Both the position numbers and the translations under genes were made by a program. Of a DNA stretch of 64,000 bases, positions 33,777-42,878 are shown piece by piece. How positions within the stretch are numbered: the first letter of the stretch is position 1; each line of letters starts with the position of its first letter. Source of the DNA: Candidatus Aalborgicola defluviihabitans (GTDB lineage: Bacteria; Pseudomonadota; Gammaproteobacteria; Burkholderiales; Burkholderiaceae_C). The stretch is from positions 248,001 through 312,000 of the forward strand of contig JADIXX010000008.1 of NCBI GenBank assembly GCA_016705575.1, given 5' to 3'. The notes below the pieces were generated by a model. It did not search any database and was not told the origin of the DNA. It was given only the letters and a program-made list of their open reading frames with translations.

Positions 33777-34726
33777 GCAGACTCTCCAGTATCCAGTGCG
33801 GTATGTTCCAGCAGGCGCACGCACAGGTCTTCGTAGCTGATACCCGCAGCTTTGGCCGACATGGGTACCAATGAGTGACCGGTCATGCCCGGCGAGGTGT
33901 TGATTTCCAGCAGGTAGGGCTTGCGCGTGATGCGGTCAATCATCACGTCCACCCGGCCCCAGCCTCGGCAGCCCAGCACCCGGTAGGCCTTGACCACCAG
34001 TGCCTGGATGGCTTCTTCCTCGCCCGCTGGCAGATGGGCCGGTACCAGGTACTGGGTCACGTCGGTGAAATACTTGTTCTGGTAGTCGTATTTGCCCTCA
34101 GGCGCCACGATGCGGATCACGGGCAGTGCGTGGGCGTTGTCGTCCTGGCCCAACACCGGACAGGTAACCTCATCACCTTCGATACATTCCTCACACAGGA
34201 TGTCGTCGGGCAACTTGCCAGCAGCCTCGACCGCCTCCACCATGCCGGAGTAGCCCGTTACTTTGGTCACACCGATGGAAGAGCCCTCGCGCGCCGGCTT
34301 GACAATGATGGGCAGTCCCAGGGTGTCGGGCACCTGAAGCACCTGCTTGCGGTCATAGACATTGCGACGCAGCAACTGGTAGCGCGGCGTAGGGATACCC
34401 TCATGCAGCCAGATGCGCTTGGTCATGACCTTATCCATGGAGATAGCAGATGCCATCACGCCGGAGCCGGTGTAGGGAATGCCCAGCAGTTCCAGTGCAC
34501 CCTGCACCGTGCCGTCTTCACCAAAGCGGCCGTGCAGCGCAATGAAGCAGCGCGAAAAACCTTCGCGCTTGAGCTCGCCCATGTCGCGCTCGGCTGGATC
34601 AAAAGCATGAGCATCCACGCCTTTGGAGCGCAAGGCCTGGAGCACGCCGGCACCGGACATAAGGGACACCTCGCGCTCAGCCGAGGCGCCGCCCATCAAT
34701 ACTGCTACTTTGCCAAATTGCTTCAT
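33773..34726 (-). CDS. ddl: D-alanine--D-alanine ligase
   Basis: 317-residue ATP-grasp enzyme joining two D-Ala for the murein stem peptide. Motifs: VLMGGASAEREVSLMSG, GIPYTGSGVMASAISMDK, VKPAREGSSIGVTKV, LLEINTSPGMTGHSLVPMSA. DdlB type by length and position between murC and ftsQ. Confidence 0.97.
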   Translation of the reverse strand: MKQFGKVAVLMGGASAEREVSLMSGAGVLQALRSKGVDAHAFDPAERDMGELKREGFSRCFIALHGRFGEDGTVQGALELLGIPYTGSGVMASAISMDKVMTKRIWLHEGIPTPRYQLLRRNVYDRKQVLQVPDTLGLPIIVKPAREGSSIGVTKVTGYSGMVEAVEAAGKLPDDILCEECIEGDEVTCPVLGQDDNAHALPVIRIVAPEGKYDYQNKYFTDVTQYLVPAHLPAGEEEAIQALVVKAYRVLGCRGWGRVDVMIDRITRKPYLLEINTSPGMTGHSLVPMSAKAAGISYEDLCVRLLEHTALDTGESA

Positions 34727-36156
34727 AGCCCTCTTCCTTCCTGCCTACAGCGCTCATAATTTTGTAGCAACTCCACTACCTTACCAGGCACCGTACCGAT
34801 GGTGCCAGCACCCATGCACATGACCACGTCGCCCGGCAGCGCGTTGTCCACTATGGACTGGGGCATGGCGGCGATATCGTCCACAAAGATAGGCTCCACC
34901 TTGCCGGCAATGCGCACGGCGCGGGCCAGTGCGCGGCCATCGGCAGCAACGATGGGTGGCTCGCCAGCGGCGTACACCTCACCCAGCAAAACCGAGTCGG
35001 CGCTGCCCATGACCTTGACGAAATCTTCAAAGCAGTCGCGGGTACGGGTAAAGCGGTGCGGCTGGAACGCCAGCACTAGGCGCCGCCCCGGGAAGGCGCC
35101 GCGTGCCGCTGCCAGCGTGGCCGCCATTTCCACAGGGTGGTGGCCGTAATCGTCAATGATCGTGGCCATACCGCCACCGGGCAAGGCCAGATCGCCATAG
35201 TGCTGGAAACGCCGACCTACGCCCTTGAATTCGCTCAGCGCCTTTTGCACTGCCGGGTCGGGAATGCTCAGCTCCACGGCTACGGCAATCGCCGACAAAG
35301 CATTGAGCACGTTGTGCAGACCGGCCAGATTGAGCACCACATCCATGTCAGGCAGGACCACGCCATTGCGCCGCTGCACGGTAAAGTGCATCTGGCCTCC
35401 CACGGCACGCACATTGATGGCGCGCACCTGGGCTTGCTCGTTGAAGCCGTAGCTGGTAACCGGGCAAGTCACCTGGTCCACGATCTCGCGCACCGCAGCA
35501 TCGTCCGTGCACAAGATGGCGACACCATAAAACGGCATACGGTGCAAGAAGTCGACAAACGCCTTCTTGAGTCGGCCAAAGTCCTGGCCATAGGTTTCCA
35601 TGTGGTCAGCGTCAATATTGGTCACCACCGCCATCACTGGCAGCAGATTCAGGAACGATGCGTCCGACTCGTCAGCCTCCACCACGATGTAGTCGCCGCT
35701 ACCCAAACGCGCATTGGCACCGACACTGTTGAGCCGCCCGCCAATCACAAAGGTGGGGTCCAGTCCGGCTTCTGCCAGCACGCTGGCCACCAGGCTGGTG
35801 GTAGTTGTTTTGCCGTGGGTTCCGGCAATGGCAATGCCTTGCTTGAGGCGCATCAGCTCAGCCAACATCAGGGCGCGGGGCACAATGGGCACCTTCATTT
35901 CACGGGCCCTGACGACCTCGGGGTTGTCGGCTTGCACGGCGGTAGAGGTAACGACAGCATCAGCACCCGCCACATGCTCTGGCGCATGGCCCACATAAGT
36001 GCGAATGCCCAAAGATGCCAGGCGCTTGAGCGTGGCGCTGTCTGCCAGGTCAGAACCGGAAATGGTGTAACCCAGGTTGCACAGCACCTCGGCAATGCCG
36101 GACATGCCCGAACCGCCCACGCCGACAAAATGAATATGTTTGATGGCGTGTTTCAT
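34723..36156 (-). CDS. murC: UDP-N-acetylmuramate--L-alanine ligase MurC
   Basis: About 477 residues; Mur ligase adding L-Ala. N-terminal HIHFVGVGGSGMSGIAEVL, P-loop GTHGKTTTTSLV, DESDASFL and the C-terminal DDYGHHPVE. ATG at 36154-36156 (GAGGAG eight bases upstream) overlaps the murG stop as ATGA. Confidence 0.97.
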   Translation of the reverse strand: MKHAIKHIHFVGVGGSGMSGIAEVLCNLGYTISGSDLADSATLKRLASLGIRTYVGHAPEHVAGADAVVTSTAVQADNPEVVRAREMKVPIVPRALMLAELMRLKQGIAIAGTHGKTTTTSLVASVLAEAGLDPTFVIGGRLNSVGANARLGSGDYIVVEADESDASFLNLLPVMAVVTNIDADHMETYGQDFGRLKKAFVDFLHRMPFYGVAILCTDDAAVREIVDQVTCPVTSYGFNEQAQVRAINVRAVGGQMHFTVQRRNGVVLPDMDVVLNLAGLHNVLNALSAIAVAVELSIPDPAVQKALSEFKGVGRRFQHYGDLALPGGGMATIIDDYGHHPVEMAATLAAARGAFPGRRLVLAFQPHRFTRTRDCFEDFVKVMGSADSVLLGEVYAAGEPPIVAADGRALARAVRIAGKVEPIFVDDIAAMPQSIVDNALPGDVVMCMGAGTIGTVPGKVVELLQNYERCRQEGRGL

Positions 36157-37223
36157 GGGCAAAGCTCCTCACAGGCGGCCACGACCGCGTCGGTAGCCAG
36201 AATTTTTCGCAGCTTTTGGGCCTGTAGCCCTCGTGAAAACAGCATAGATCGCTCTGTTTTTTGTAGCATATCGGCCAACACTCGGGGTGTCAGCTCGCTT
36301 TGAGGAATCAGCCAGCCGCCGCCCTGATCCACCAGGAATCGGGCGTTGTGGGTCTGGTGGTCGTCTACAGCTGAGGGGAACGGCACAAACAAGGCTGGGG
36401 CACCCACGGCGGCAATTTCGGTAACGGTGCTGGCGCCAGCACGGCAGACCACGAGATCGGCATCGGCAAACGCTTTGGCCGTGTTGTCAATAAAGGGTGT
36501 GAGGGTGGCCTCTACCCCGGCGGCGGCGTAGTTGGCACGCAGTTCGTCGATTTGCTTTTCGCCACTTTGGTGCGTCACGAGGGGGCGCAGCCCAGGCGCA
36601 ATCAGCGCCAACGCCTGAGGCACGATGGTGTTGAGCGCTTTGGCGCCCAGGCTGCCACCCACCACCAGCAACTGCAGGGGGCCGGTGCGCGCGGCAAAGC
36701 GCTGCTCGGGTGCCGGCTGCACCAAAAATTCAGAGCGCAGCGGGTTACCCACCCACTGCCCCTTCGCCAGTACATTGGGGAACGCGGTGAAGACCCGACG
36801 CGCCAGCTTGGCCAGCACCCGGTTGGCCATACCGGCCACGGAATTTTGCTCATGTAGCACCAGGGGCTTGCCCATCAACGCACCCATCAGGCCACCGGGC
36901 AAGGTGATGTAACCGCCCAGCCCCACCAGCACGTCGGGCTGAACCCGGCGCAGAACCTGGCGGCTCTGCCCCAGGGCGCGCAAGAGGCGCAATGGCAGGG
37001 CTAGCAAGGTGCGCAGGCCCTTGCCGCGCACACCGGAGAACTCAATGGTCTCCAGCGTGAAGCCTTTGGGTGGTACCAGACGGCTTTCCATGCTGTTGGG
37101 GGCGCCCAACCAGTGCACGCGCCAGCCACGTTCGCGCAGGGCCTGAGCCACGGCTAGGCCCGGAAAAATATGGCCACCGGTCCCGCCAGCCATGATCAGC
37201 GCGCATTTTTGGGTCGCGTTCAT
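36153..37223 (-). CDS. murG: MurG N-acetylglucosaminyltransferase (lipid II synthase)
   Basis: 356-residue GT28 enzyme converting lipid I to lipid II at the inner membrane. MAGGTGGHIFPGLAVA, LVGLGGYITLPGG, LHEQNSVAGMANR and VVCRAGASTVTEIAAVGAPALFVPFP are diagnostic. The C-terminal region carries a dispersed-repeat copy giving MLQKTERSMLFSRGLQAQKL at about residues 319-338. Overlaps ftsW and murC by 4 bp each. Confidence 0.97.
   Translation of the reverse strand: MNATQKCALIMAGGTGGHIFPGLAVAQALRERGWRVHWLGAPNSMESRLVPPKGFTLETIEFSGVRGKGLRTLLALPLRLLRALGQSRQVLRRVQPDVLVGLGGYITLPGGLMGALMGKPLVLHEQNSVAGMANRVLAKLARRVFTAFPNVLAKGQWVGNPLRSEFLVQPAPEQRFAARTGPLQLLVVGGSLGAKALNTIVPQALALIAPGLRPLVTHQSGEKQIDELRANYAAAGVEATLTPFIDNTAKAFADADLVVCRAGASTVTEIAAVGAPALFVPFPSAVDDHQTHNARFLVDQGGGWLIPQSELTPRVLADMLQKTERSMLFSRGLQAQKLRKILATDAVVAACEELCP
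36214..36267 (-). repeat. In-frame dispersed repeat, copy in murG
   Basis: In repeat-forward orientation (minus strand) it has left arm GCTAC-AAAAAACA-GAGC and core ACGAGGGCTA, ending near GGCCCAAAA. murG reads it in the same frame as the MBL hydrolase copy, so both proteins show L-Q-(K/N)-x-E...(S/P)-R-G-L. Confidence 0.7.
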
Positions 37224-38476
37224 ACGCGGACTCCGTGCATCAGCTGTCTGTTTTCATAGTCGATGCGCAAGACCACAGCGATTGCCACCATGTTGACCAG
37301 GATGGCCGAACCACCGTAGCTCATCAGCGGCAAGGTCAGACCCTTGGTGGGCAGAGCACCCAGATTCACGCCCATGTTGATGAAGGACTGGAAACCCATC
37401 CAGATGCCGACACCCTGCGCCACCAGGCCGGCAAAGACCCGGTCCAGGGCAATGGCCTGACGGCCAATATGCATGATGCGCCGCGTCAACCACAAGAAGA
37501 GGCCGATCACCACCAGCACACCAATCAAGCCGAATTCCTCGCCAATCACGGCCAGCAGAAAATCGGTATGGGCTTCTGGCAGCCAATGCAGCTTTTCGAC
37601 GCTGCCACCCAGGCCGACGCCAAAAATCTCGCCCCGCCCGATGGCGATCAGGGAATGCGAGAGCTGGTAGCCTTTGCCCAACGCGTACTTCTCGTCCCAG
37701 GGATTGAGGTAGGCAAAAATCCGCTCGCGCCGCCATTCGGACAGCGCAATCATCAGGCTGAACGCCACCACCAACACGGTTGCAATCAGAAAAAACATGC
37801 GGGCATTCACACCGCCCAGGAACAAAATTCCCATGGCAATCACCGCAATCACCATGAAGCCGCCCATGTCGGGTTCTGCCAGCAGCAGCAGGCCGATAAT
37901 GGCCACAGCAAGCGCCATGGGCATGACGGCGCGAAAGAAGCGCTCTTTGACCGCCATTTTGCGCACCATGTAATCAGCCGCGTAGATCAGCACGGCAAAC
38001 TTGGCCAGCTCTGACGGCTGAAAACTCAACGGCCCCAGAGAAATCCAGCGTCGCGCACCATAAACAACCTTGCCAACACCGGGAATCAGCACGGCAATCA
38101 GCAGCACCAATGAGGCCACGAACAACCAGGGCGCGTACTTCTCCCAGGTCGATATCGGCACCTGGAAGGCCATGAGGGCAGCCACAAACGAGGTGGCCAA
38201 CCACATCGTGTGTCGCACCAAAAAGTAGGTGTGGGTGTACTTGGTGAAACGGGGGTTGTCCGGCATGGCGATCGTGGCCGAATACACCATCAACAGCCCA
38301 AAGAGCAGCAAGGTCACCACAACCCAGGCAAGAGGTTGATCAAAACCGCGCACCTGGGGTATGTCGGTGGTCGCGGCAAACGAACCACGCCCACCCAGGC
38401 GCACCGGCAGCGCCGCACCGGCCGACGCAGTGCGGCTGGAGAACCATCCTGACAGGGTCTGACCCCAGGCGCTCAT
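37220..38476 (-). CDS. ftsW: FtsW, SEDS-family septal peptidoglycan glycosyltransferase
   Basis: 418 residues with about ten membrane segments, paralogue of rodA. Shows GARRWISLGPLSFQPSELAK, the catalytic-loop block EAHTDFLLAVIGEEFGLIG and LPLMSYGGSAILV. The N-terminal about 40 residues are an extra cytoplasmic tail. ATGA overlaps with murD and murG. Confidence 0.96.
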   Translation of the reverse strand: MSAWGQTLSGWFSSRTASAGAALPVRLGGRGSFAATTDIPQVRGFDQPLAWVVVTLLLFGLLMVYSATIAMPDNPRFTKYTHTYFLVRHTMWLATSFVAALMAFQVPISTWEKYAPWLFVASLVLLIAVLIPGVGKVVYGARRWISLGPLSFQPSELAKFAVLIYAADYMVRKMAVKERFFRAVMPMALAVAIIGLLLLAEPDMGGFMVIAVIAMGILFLGGVNARMFFLIATVLVVAFSLMIALSEWRRERIFAYLNPWDEKYALGKGYQLSHSLIAIGRGEIFGVGLGGSVEKLHWLPEAHTDFLLAVIGEEFGLIGVLVVIGLFLWLTRRIMHIGRQAIALDRVFAGLVAQGVGIWMGFQSFINMGVNLGALPTKGLTLPLMSYGGSAILVNMVAIAVVLRIDYENRQLMHGVRV

Positions 38477-40248
38477 AGGGAGCCTCCCATGTCAACACCA
38501 CTGGCTTGGGCCAGTTCTTGCACTGCACCGCAAAAGACGCGGGCGCGGTGCTCATAGTTGTCGAACATGTCAAAGCTGGCGCAGGCTGGTGACATCAGCA
38601 CCGCGTCGCCGGCATGGGCACGTTGGTTGGCCATCTGCACGGCAGCTTCCATCGTGTCCGCATCCAACAGTGGCACATCGACACCCTCCACGACCTGACG
38701 GATCAGGGGCGCATCGCGCCCGATCAACACCACAGCCCGGGCGTAGCGGGCAATGGGCGCCGCCAGAGGCAAGAAGTCCTGCCCCTTGCCCTCGCCGCCC
38801 AGAATCAGCACGACTTGACGGTCCGCGCCCAACCCCTGCAGGGCCGCTACGGTGGCGCCTACATTGGTCCCCTTGCTGTCGTCAAAAAATTCCACGCCGT
38901 TGACAATGGCAACCGGTTCCACCCGGTGCGGCTCACCCCGGTATTCGCGCAAGCCAAACAGCAAGGGGCCCAGGGCGCAACCTGCTGATGCGCACAAAGC
39001 CAGCGCGGCCAGCGCGTTGCTGGCGTTGTGGCGCCCACGGATGCGCAGGGCGTCGGCCGGCATCAGCCGCTGGAAATACAGTTCCTCGGCTTCGTCTTTC
39101 TTCTTACGGCGGGTTTCATCGGCTTCCAGCGCACGCACCAGCCAGACCATGCCATTGACTTCTTCGATACCGAAGTCGCCAGGGCGCTGGGGCATGTCGG
39201 TGCCAAAGGTGATGTGGGCGCGCACCTGTGGACGCTGCAGCTTGACTTTCACCGGCTCTGGCAGCATTGCCATAACAGCCGGGTCATCCCGGTTGAGCAC
39301 CATCAGGCCGTGTTGGCCGAAGATACGGGACTTGGCCGCAGCGTAAGCAGCCATGGTGCCGTGCCAGTCCAGATGGTCTTGCGTGACGTTGAGCACCACG
39401 GCAGCAGTGGGCTCGAAGGCGTTAACCGCATCGAGCTGAAAGCTGGAGAGTTCCAACACCCAGACCTCGGGCAAGGTGTTGGAATCCAGATGCGCAGACA
39501 AGGTATCCAGCAGCGTCGGCCCGATATTGCCTGCCACTGCCACGCTTTTACCGGCATGTTCAATCAGTTGACCGGTGAGCGAGGTCACCGTGGTTTTGCC
39601 GTTGGTGCCGCTGATGGCCAGCACCGCCGGGGCATAGCCGCGGGCCGTGCGCAGGGCGTCAAGCGCCTGAACATACAAGCCTAATTCACCGCTAGCCCTC
39701 GTACCCGTTACATGAGCAGCTACTAAAACAGGAGCAATTGCATAAGGGCTCAAACCAGGTGAACGGTACACTGCGTCCAGATGCTGGCCCTCAACCAAAC
39801 CAGCATGGAAGTCACCGGCGACAAATCGCACTTGGGGCAACTCCTGCTGCAGCGCCGCCAGTTGCGGCGGAGCAGAGCGCGTATCGGCCACGATCACACT
39901 GGTAGCCCCAGCGCGTACGCACCAGCGGGCCATGGCAAGACCCGAGGCACCCAAGCCCAGGATCAGAACGGTTTGGCCCTGCAACGGCTGCAATGGGGCA
40001 AAGGGGCCCAGAGCGGGAGCGGTGTCGCTGCCACGGTCCACTAGTTCGTCTGTGGCTTGAAGTGGCTCCTTTGCATCCTTGTCGGCATTACCATCCTTTT
40101 CGGCCTGGGTGGCTGCAAAAATCTGGGCTACGAAAGCGGCCGCATCGCTCGCGGCAGTCAAGGTGGCGGGCAAGGCGTGCGCCATCCCAGCGTCCACGGT
40201 AGGCGTCGCGGTGGGATCAGCGGGAATGGTGGATTCGACCGGGTTCAT
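38473..40248 (-). CDS. murD: UDP-N-acetylmuramoylalanine--D-glutamate ligase MurD, with N-terminal extension
   Basis: Adds D-Glu to UDP-MurNAc-L-Ala. The MurD core starts at about residue 90 (LQGQTVLILGLGASGLAMARW) and contains AISGTNGKTTVTSLTG and DSKGTNVGATVAAL. ATG at 40246-40248 overlaps the mraY stop (ATGA), so the first 90 residues (Ala/Asp/Thr-rich, low complexity) appear to be translated; MurD is normally about 440-500 residues, here 591. Residues about 171-189 are encoded by a dispersed-repeat copy, and a Lys-rich insert (about 395-415, RRKKKDEAEE) is also present. Confidence 0.96.
   Translation of the reverse strand: MNPVESTIPADPTATPTVDAGMAHALPATLTAASDAAAFVAQIFAATQAEKDGNADKDAKEPLQATDELVDRGSDTAPALGPFAPLQPLQGQTVLILGLGASGLAMARWCVRAGATSVIVADTRSAPPQLAALQQELPQVRFVAGDFHAGLVEGQHLDAVYRSPGLSPYAIAPVLVAAHVTGTRASGELGLYVQALDALRTARGYAPAVLAISGTNGKTTVTSLTGQLIEHAGKSVAVAGNIGPTLLDTLSAHLDSNTLPEVWVLELSSFQLDAVNAFEPTAAVVLNVTQDHLDWHGTMAAYAAAKSRIFGQHGLMVLNRDDPAVMAMLPEPVKVKLQRPQVRAHITFGTDMPQRPGDFGIEEVNGMVWLVRALEADETRRKKKDEAEELYFQRLMPADALRIRGRHNASNALAALALCASAGCALGPLLFGLREYRGEPHRVEPVAIVNGVEFFDDSKGTNVGATVAALQGLGADRQVVLILGGEGKGQDFLPLAAPIARYARAVVLIGRDAPLIRQVVEGVDVPLLDADTMEAAVQMANQRAHAGDAVLMSPACASFDMFDNYEHRARVFCGAVQELAQASGVDMGGSL
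39682..39735 (-). repeat. In-frame dispersed repeat, copy in murD
   Basis: In repeat-forward orientation (minus strand): left arm GCTCC-TGTTTTA-GTAGC, then TGCTCATGTAACGGGT, core ACGAGGGCTAG, end GAATT. The left arm is the flipped form of the arm seen in the dapF, murG and MBL copies. It encodes APVLVAAHVTGTRASGELG between the N-terminal and central MurD domains. Confidence 0.8.
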
Positions 40249-41423
40249 CGCAACTTCAGGGTGGATAACCCAACCAGACACAGCAACATGGTGATGATCC
40301 AGAAGCGCACTACAACCTGCGTCTCCTTCCATCCCTGCTTTTCAAAATGGTGGTGCAGCGGTGCCATCTTCAGCAAGCGCCGTCCTGCACCAAAGCGCTT
40401 CTTGGTGTACTTGAAGTAGCTCACCTGCAGCATGACCGACAGGGCTTCCACCACAAAGATGCCGCCCATGATGGACAGCACGATTTCCTGGCGCACGATG
40501 ACGGCGATGGTACCCAGCGATGCCCCCAGGGCCAACGCGCCCACATCGCCCATGAAGACCTGCGCGGGATGCGTGTTGAACCATAAAAAGGCCAGCCCGG
40601 CACCGGCCATGGCAGCGCAGTACACCATCAACTCGCCCGAACCGGGAATGTGCGGAAAGAACAGGTACTTGGAGTACACGGCACTGCCGGTTACGTAGGC
40701 AAAAATGCCCAGGGCCGAACCCACCAGCACCACCGGCATGATGGCCAGACCATCCAGACCATCGGTCAGGTTTACCGCGTTGCTGGAGCCGACAATCACC
40801 AGGTAGGTCAGGACGACAAAGCCGAACACACCCAATGGGTAGCTCACCTCTTTCATAAACGGCAACAGGAGCCCGGCCTTGGGCGGCAGGTTCACGTCAA
40901 AGCCCGAACGCACCCAGTTGAAAAACAGCTCTAGCACGCGCAAATTGGAACTCTCCGAAATGCTGAAAACCAGGTACAGCGCCGCGAGCAGGCCAATGAC
41001 CGACTGCCAGAAATACTTTTCGCGCGAACGCATGCCTTCGGGGTCCTTGTGCACCACTTTGCGCCAGTCATCTGCCCATCCGATGGCGCCAAAACCCAGC
41101 GTAACCAGTAGTACGATCCAGACGAACCGGTTGCTCAGATCCATCCACAATAGGGTGGACACCGCAATGGACATGAGAATGAGCACACCGCCCATAGTCG
41201 GCGTACCACTCTTGGCCAAGTGGGTCTCCATGGCATAGCCACGGATGGGCTGGCCGATCTTGAGTTCACGCAAACGCCGGATCACCGAAGGTCCGGCCAC
41301 CAAACCGATCAACAGTGCGGTCAGCGCCGCCATCACTGCGCGGAAGGTCAGGTACTGGAACACCCGAAAGTAGCCGAACTCCGGCGACAGGGCCTGCAGC
41401 CACTGAGCCAGACTCAACAGCAT
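40245..41423 (-). CDS. mraY: Phospho-N-acetylmuramoyl-pentapeptide transferase MraY
   Basis: 392-residue, ten-span inner-membrane enzyme making lipid I from UDP-MurNAc-pentapeptide and undecaprenyl phosphate. Catalytic blocks: KSGTPTMGGVLIL, GWADDWRK, NLTDGLDGLAIMP, MGDVGALALGASLG and APLHHHFEKQGWKE. Separated from murF by 21 bp. Confidence 0.97.
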   Translation of the reverse strand: MLLSLAQWLQALSPEFGYFRVFQYLTFRAVMAALTALLIGLVAGPSVIRRLRELKIGQPIRGYAMETHLAKSGTPTMGGVLILMSIAVSTLLWMDLSNRFVWIVLLVTLGFGAIGWADDWRKVVHKDPEGMRSREKYFWQSVIGLLAALYLVFSISESSNLRVLELFFNWVRSGFDVNLPPKAGLLLPFMKEVSYPLGVFGFVVLTYLVIVGSSNAVNLTDGLDGLAIMPVVLVGSALGIFAYVTGSAVYSKYLFFPHIPGSGELMVYCAAMAGAGLAFLWFNTHPAQVFMGDVGALALGASLGTIAVIVRQEIVLSIMGGIFVVEALSVMLQVSYFKYTKKRFGAGRRLLKMAPLHHHFEKQGWKETQVVVRFWIITMLLCLVGLSTLKLR

Positions 41424-41444
41424 GGAATCACTCCCCGGATCGTC

Positions 41445-42878
41445 TTAACCTGCATGACGACGCTCCTCCTGTGCTTGCGTGCTGGTCACCAAAGGCGCCA
41501 AAGCATCAACCACCCGCTCCATCCGCATGAACCGCGAACCCTTGACCAGCACGCTGCGCACCTGTGGCAGGATGTCTTGCACGGTGCGAATCAGGTCTTC
41601 CATACTGGCTTGGTGCTGCGCGCCCCCATAGGCGGTAGCTGCAACTGCAGCCAATTCGCCCAGAGTGCACAGATGTTCAATGCCCTTGGCTTGCGCATAG
41701 TGGCCTGCCTCGGCATGAAACATGGGACCTTGATGACCCACTTCACCCATGTCGCCCAACACCAGCAGGTGGGGCCCGGGTAGATCTGCCAACACATCGA
41801 TAGCGGCACGCACGGAATCGGGGTTCGCGTTGTAGGTGTCATCCACCAAAGTCACTGAACGACCCCGCACCGCTAACGTCAATGCGCGGGAGCGGCCTTT
41901 GACTGGCGAGAACGCCTTCAGGCCAGCTATCACTGCCTGTGCACTGACGCCGGCCGAGAGTGCTGCGGCAGCGGCAGCAAGCGAGTTTTTGACGTTGTGG
42001 CGACCGGCAATGGCCAACTGGTAATGCAAATCCTGGCCCATTCCACGGGCATGGACCTGCCAGGCACCACCGCTCCACTGGGCCTGCAAACAGGCCAACG
42101 CGTTGGGACCATCTTTTGTATCGAGCGCAAAGCTGACCTGGCGGCGCTTGCCAGCCAGCGTTTGCCACAGTGGCGCAAATTCGTCGTCACGGGGGAAGAC
42201 CACCACACCCTGCGATCCAACGGGTGTAATAACCGAACCATTTTCCAGCGCGACGGCACGCACTGTATGCATGAATTCCAGGTGCTCCCGCTGGGCGTTG
42301 TTGATCAAGGCCACAGTGGGATACACCATGGCCGCCAGACGGGCAATCTCGCCGGGGTGGTTCATACCCATTTCAATCACAGCGATCCGGTGCTTGGCCC
42401 TCAGGCGCAGCAGGGTCATGGGTACGCCGATGTCGTTGTTGAAATTGCCTCGCGTGGCCAACGAGCCCCCGTCGGGATACCAGGCCAGCAGGATCGATGC
42501 CAGCATTTGTGTCACCGTAGTCTTGCCGTTGCTTCCTGTCACCGCAATCATGGGCAGGCTGAATTGCATGCGCCAGCTATGCGCCAAACTACCCAGAGCC
42601 GCCCGTGTGTCAGGTACCACAATGCAGGCCATAGTGGTCAGGCCGCTGCGGTCTGCGTCCGGGTGACAGATCGCCACCACCGCGCCGCGCTGCTGGGCCT
42701 CCAACAAAAAGTCGTTTGCGTTGTAGTGCTCACCTTTGAGGGCCACAAACAAGTCACCGGCTTCGATGGTACGGGTGTCGGTGTTCACCCGCAGGATAGC
42801 GGCTTGGCCTTGCCCTTCCAGGCGTGATCCGGGCAGCCACTGGGCGGCCTGGTTGGCGGTCATCATCAAGTTGCTCAT
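41445..42878 (-). CDS. murF: UDP-MurNAc-tripeptide--D-Ala-D-Ala ligase MurF
   Basis: 477 residues. P-loop AVTGSNGKTTVTQMLASIL, LRAKHRIAVIEMGMNHPGEI, DDTYNANPDSVRAAID. Joins the Ddl product to the stem peptide. ATG overlaps the murE stop (ATGA). Confidence 0.97.
   Translation of the reverse strand: MSNLMMTANQAAQWLPGSRLEGQGQAAILRVNTDTRTIEAGDLFVALKGEHYNANDFLLEAQQRGAVVAICHPDADRSGLTTMACIVVPDTRAALGSLAHSWRMQFSLPMIAVTGSNGKTTVTQMLASILLAWYPDGGSLATRGNFNNDIGVPMTLLRLRAKHRIAVIEMGMNHPGEIARLAAMVYPTVALINNAQREHLEFMHTVRAVALENGSVITPVGSQGVVVFPRDDEFAPLWQTLAGKRRQVSFALDTKDGPNALACLQAQWSGGAWQVHARGMGQDLHYQLAIAGRHNVKNSLAAAAAALSAGVSAQAVIAGLKAFSPVKGRSRALTLAVRGRSVTLVDDTYNANPDSVRAAIDVLADLPGPHLLVLGDMGEVGHQGPMFHAEAGHYAQAKGIEHLCTLGELAAVAATAYGGAQHQASMEDLIRTVQDILPQVRSVLVKGSRFMRMERVVDALAPLVTSTQAQEERRHAG

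Noticed and set aside
35137..36303. 388-codon plus-strand frame in the murC region
   Set aside because: Antisense shadow of murC/murG; His/Gln-rich translation typical of the reverse strand of such genes.
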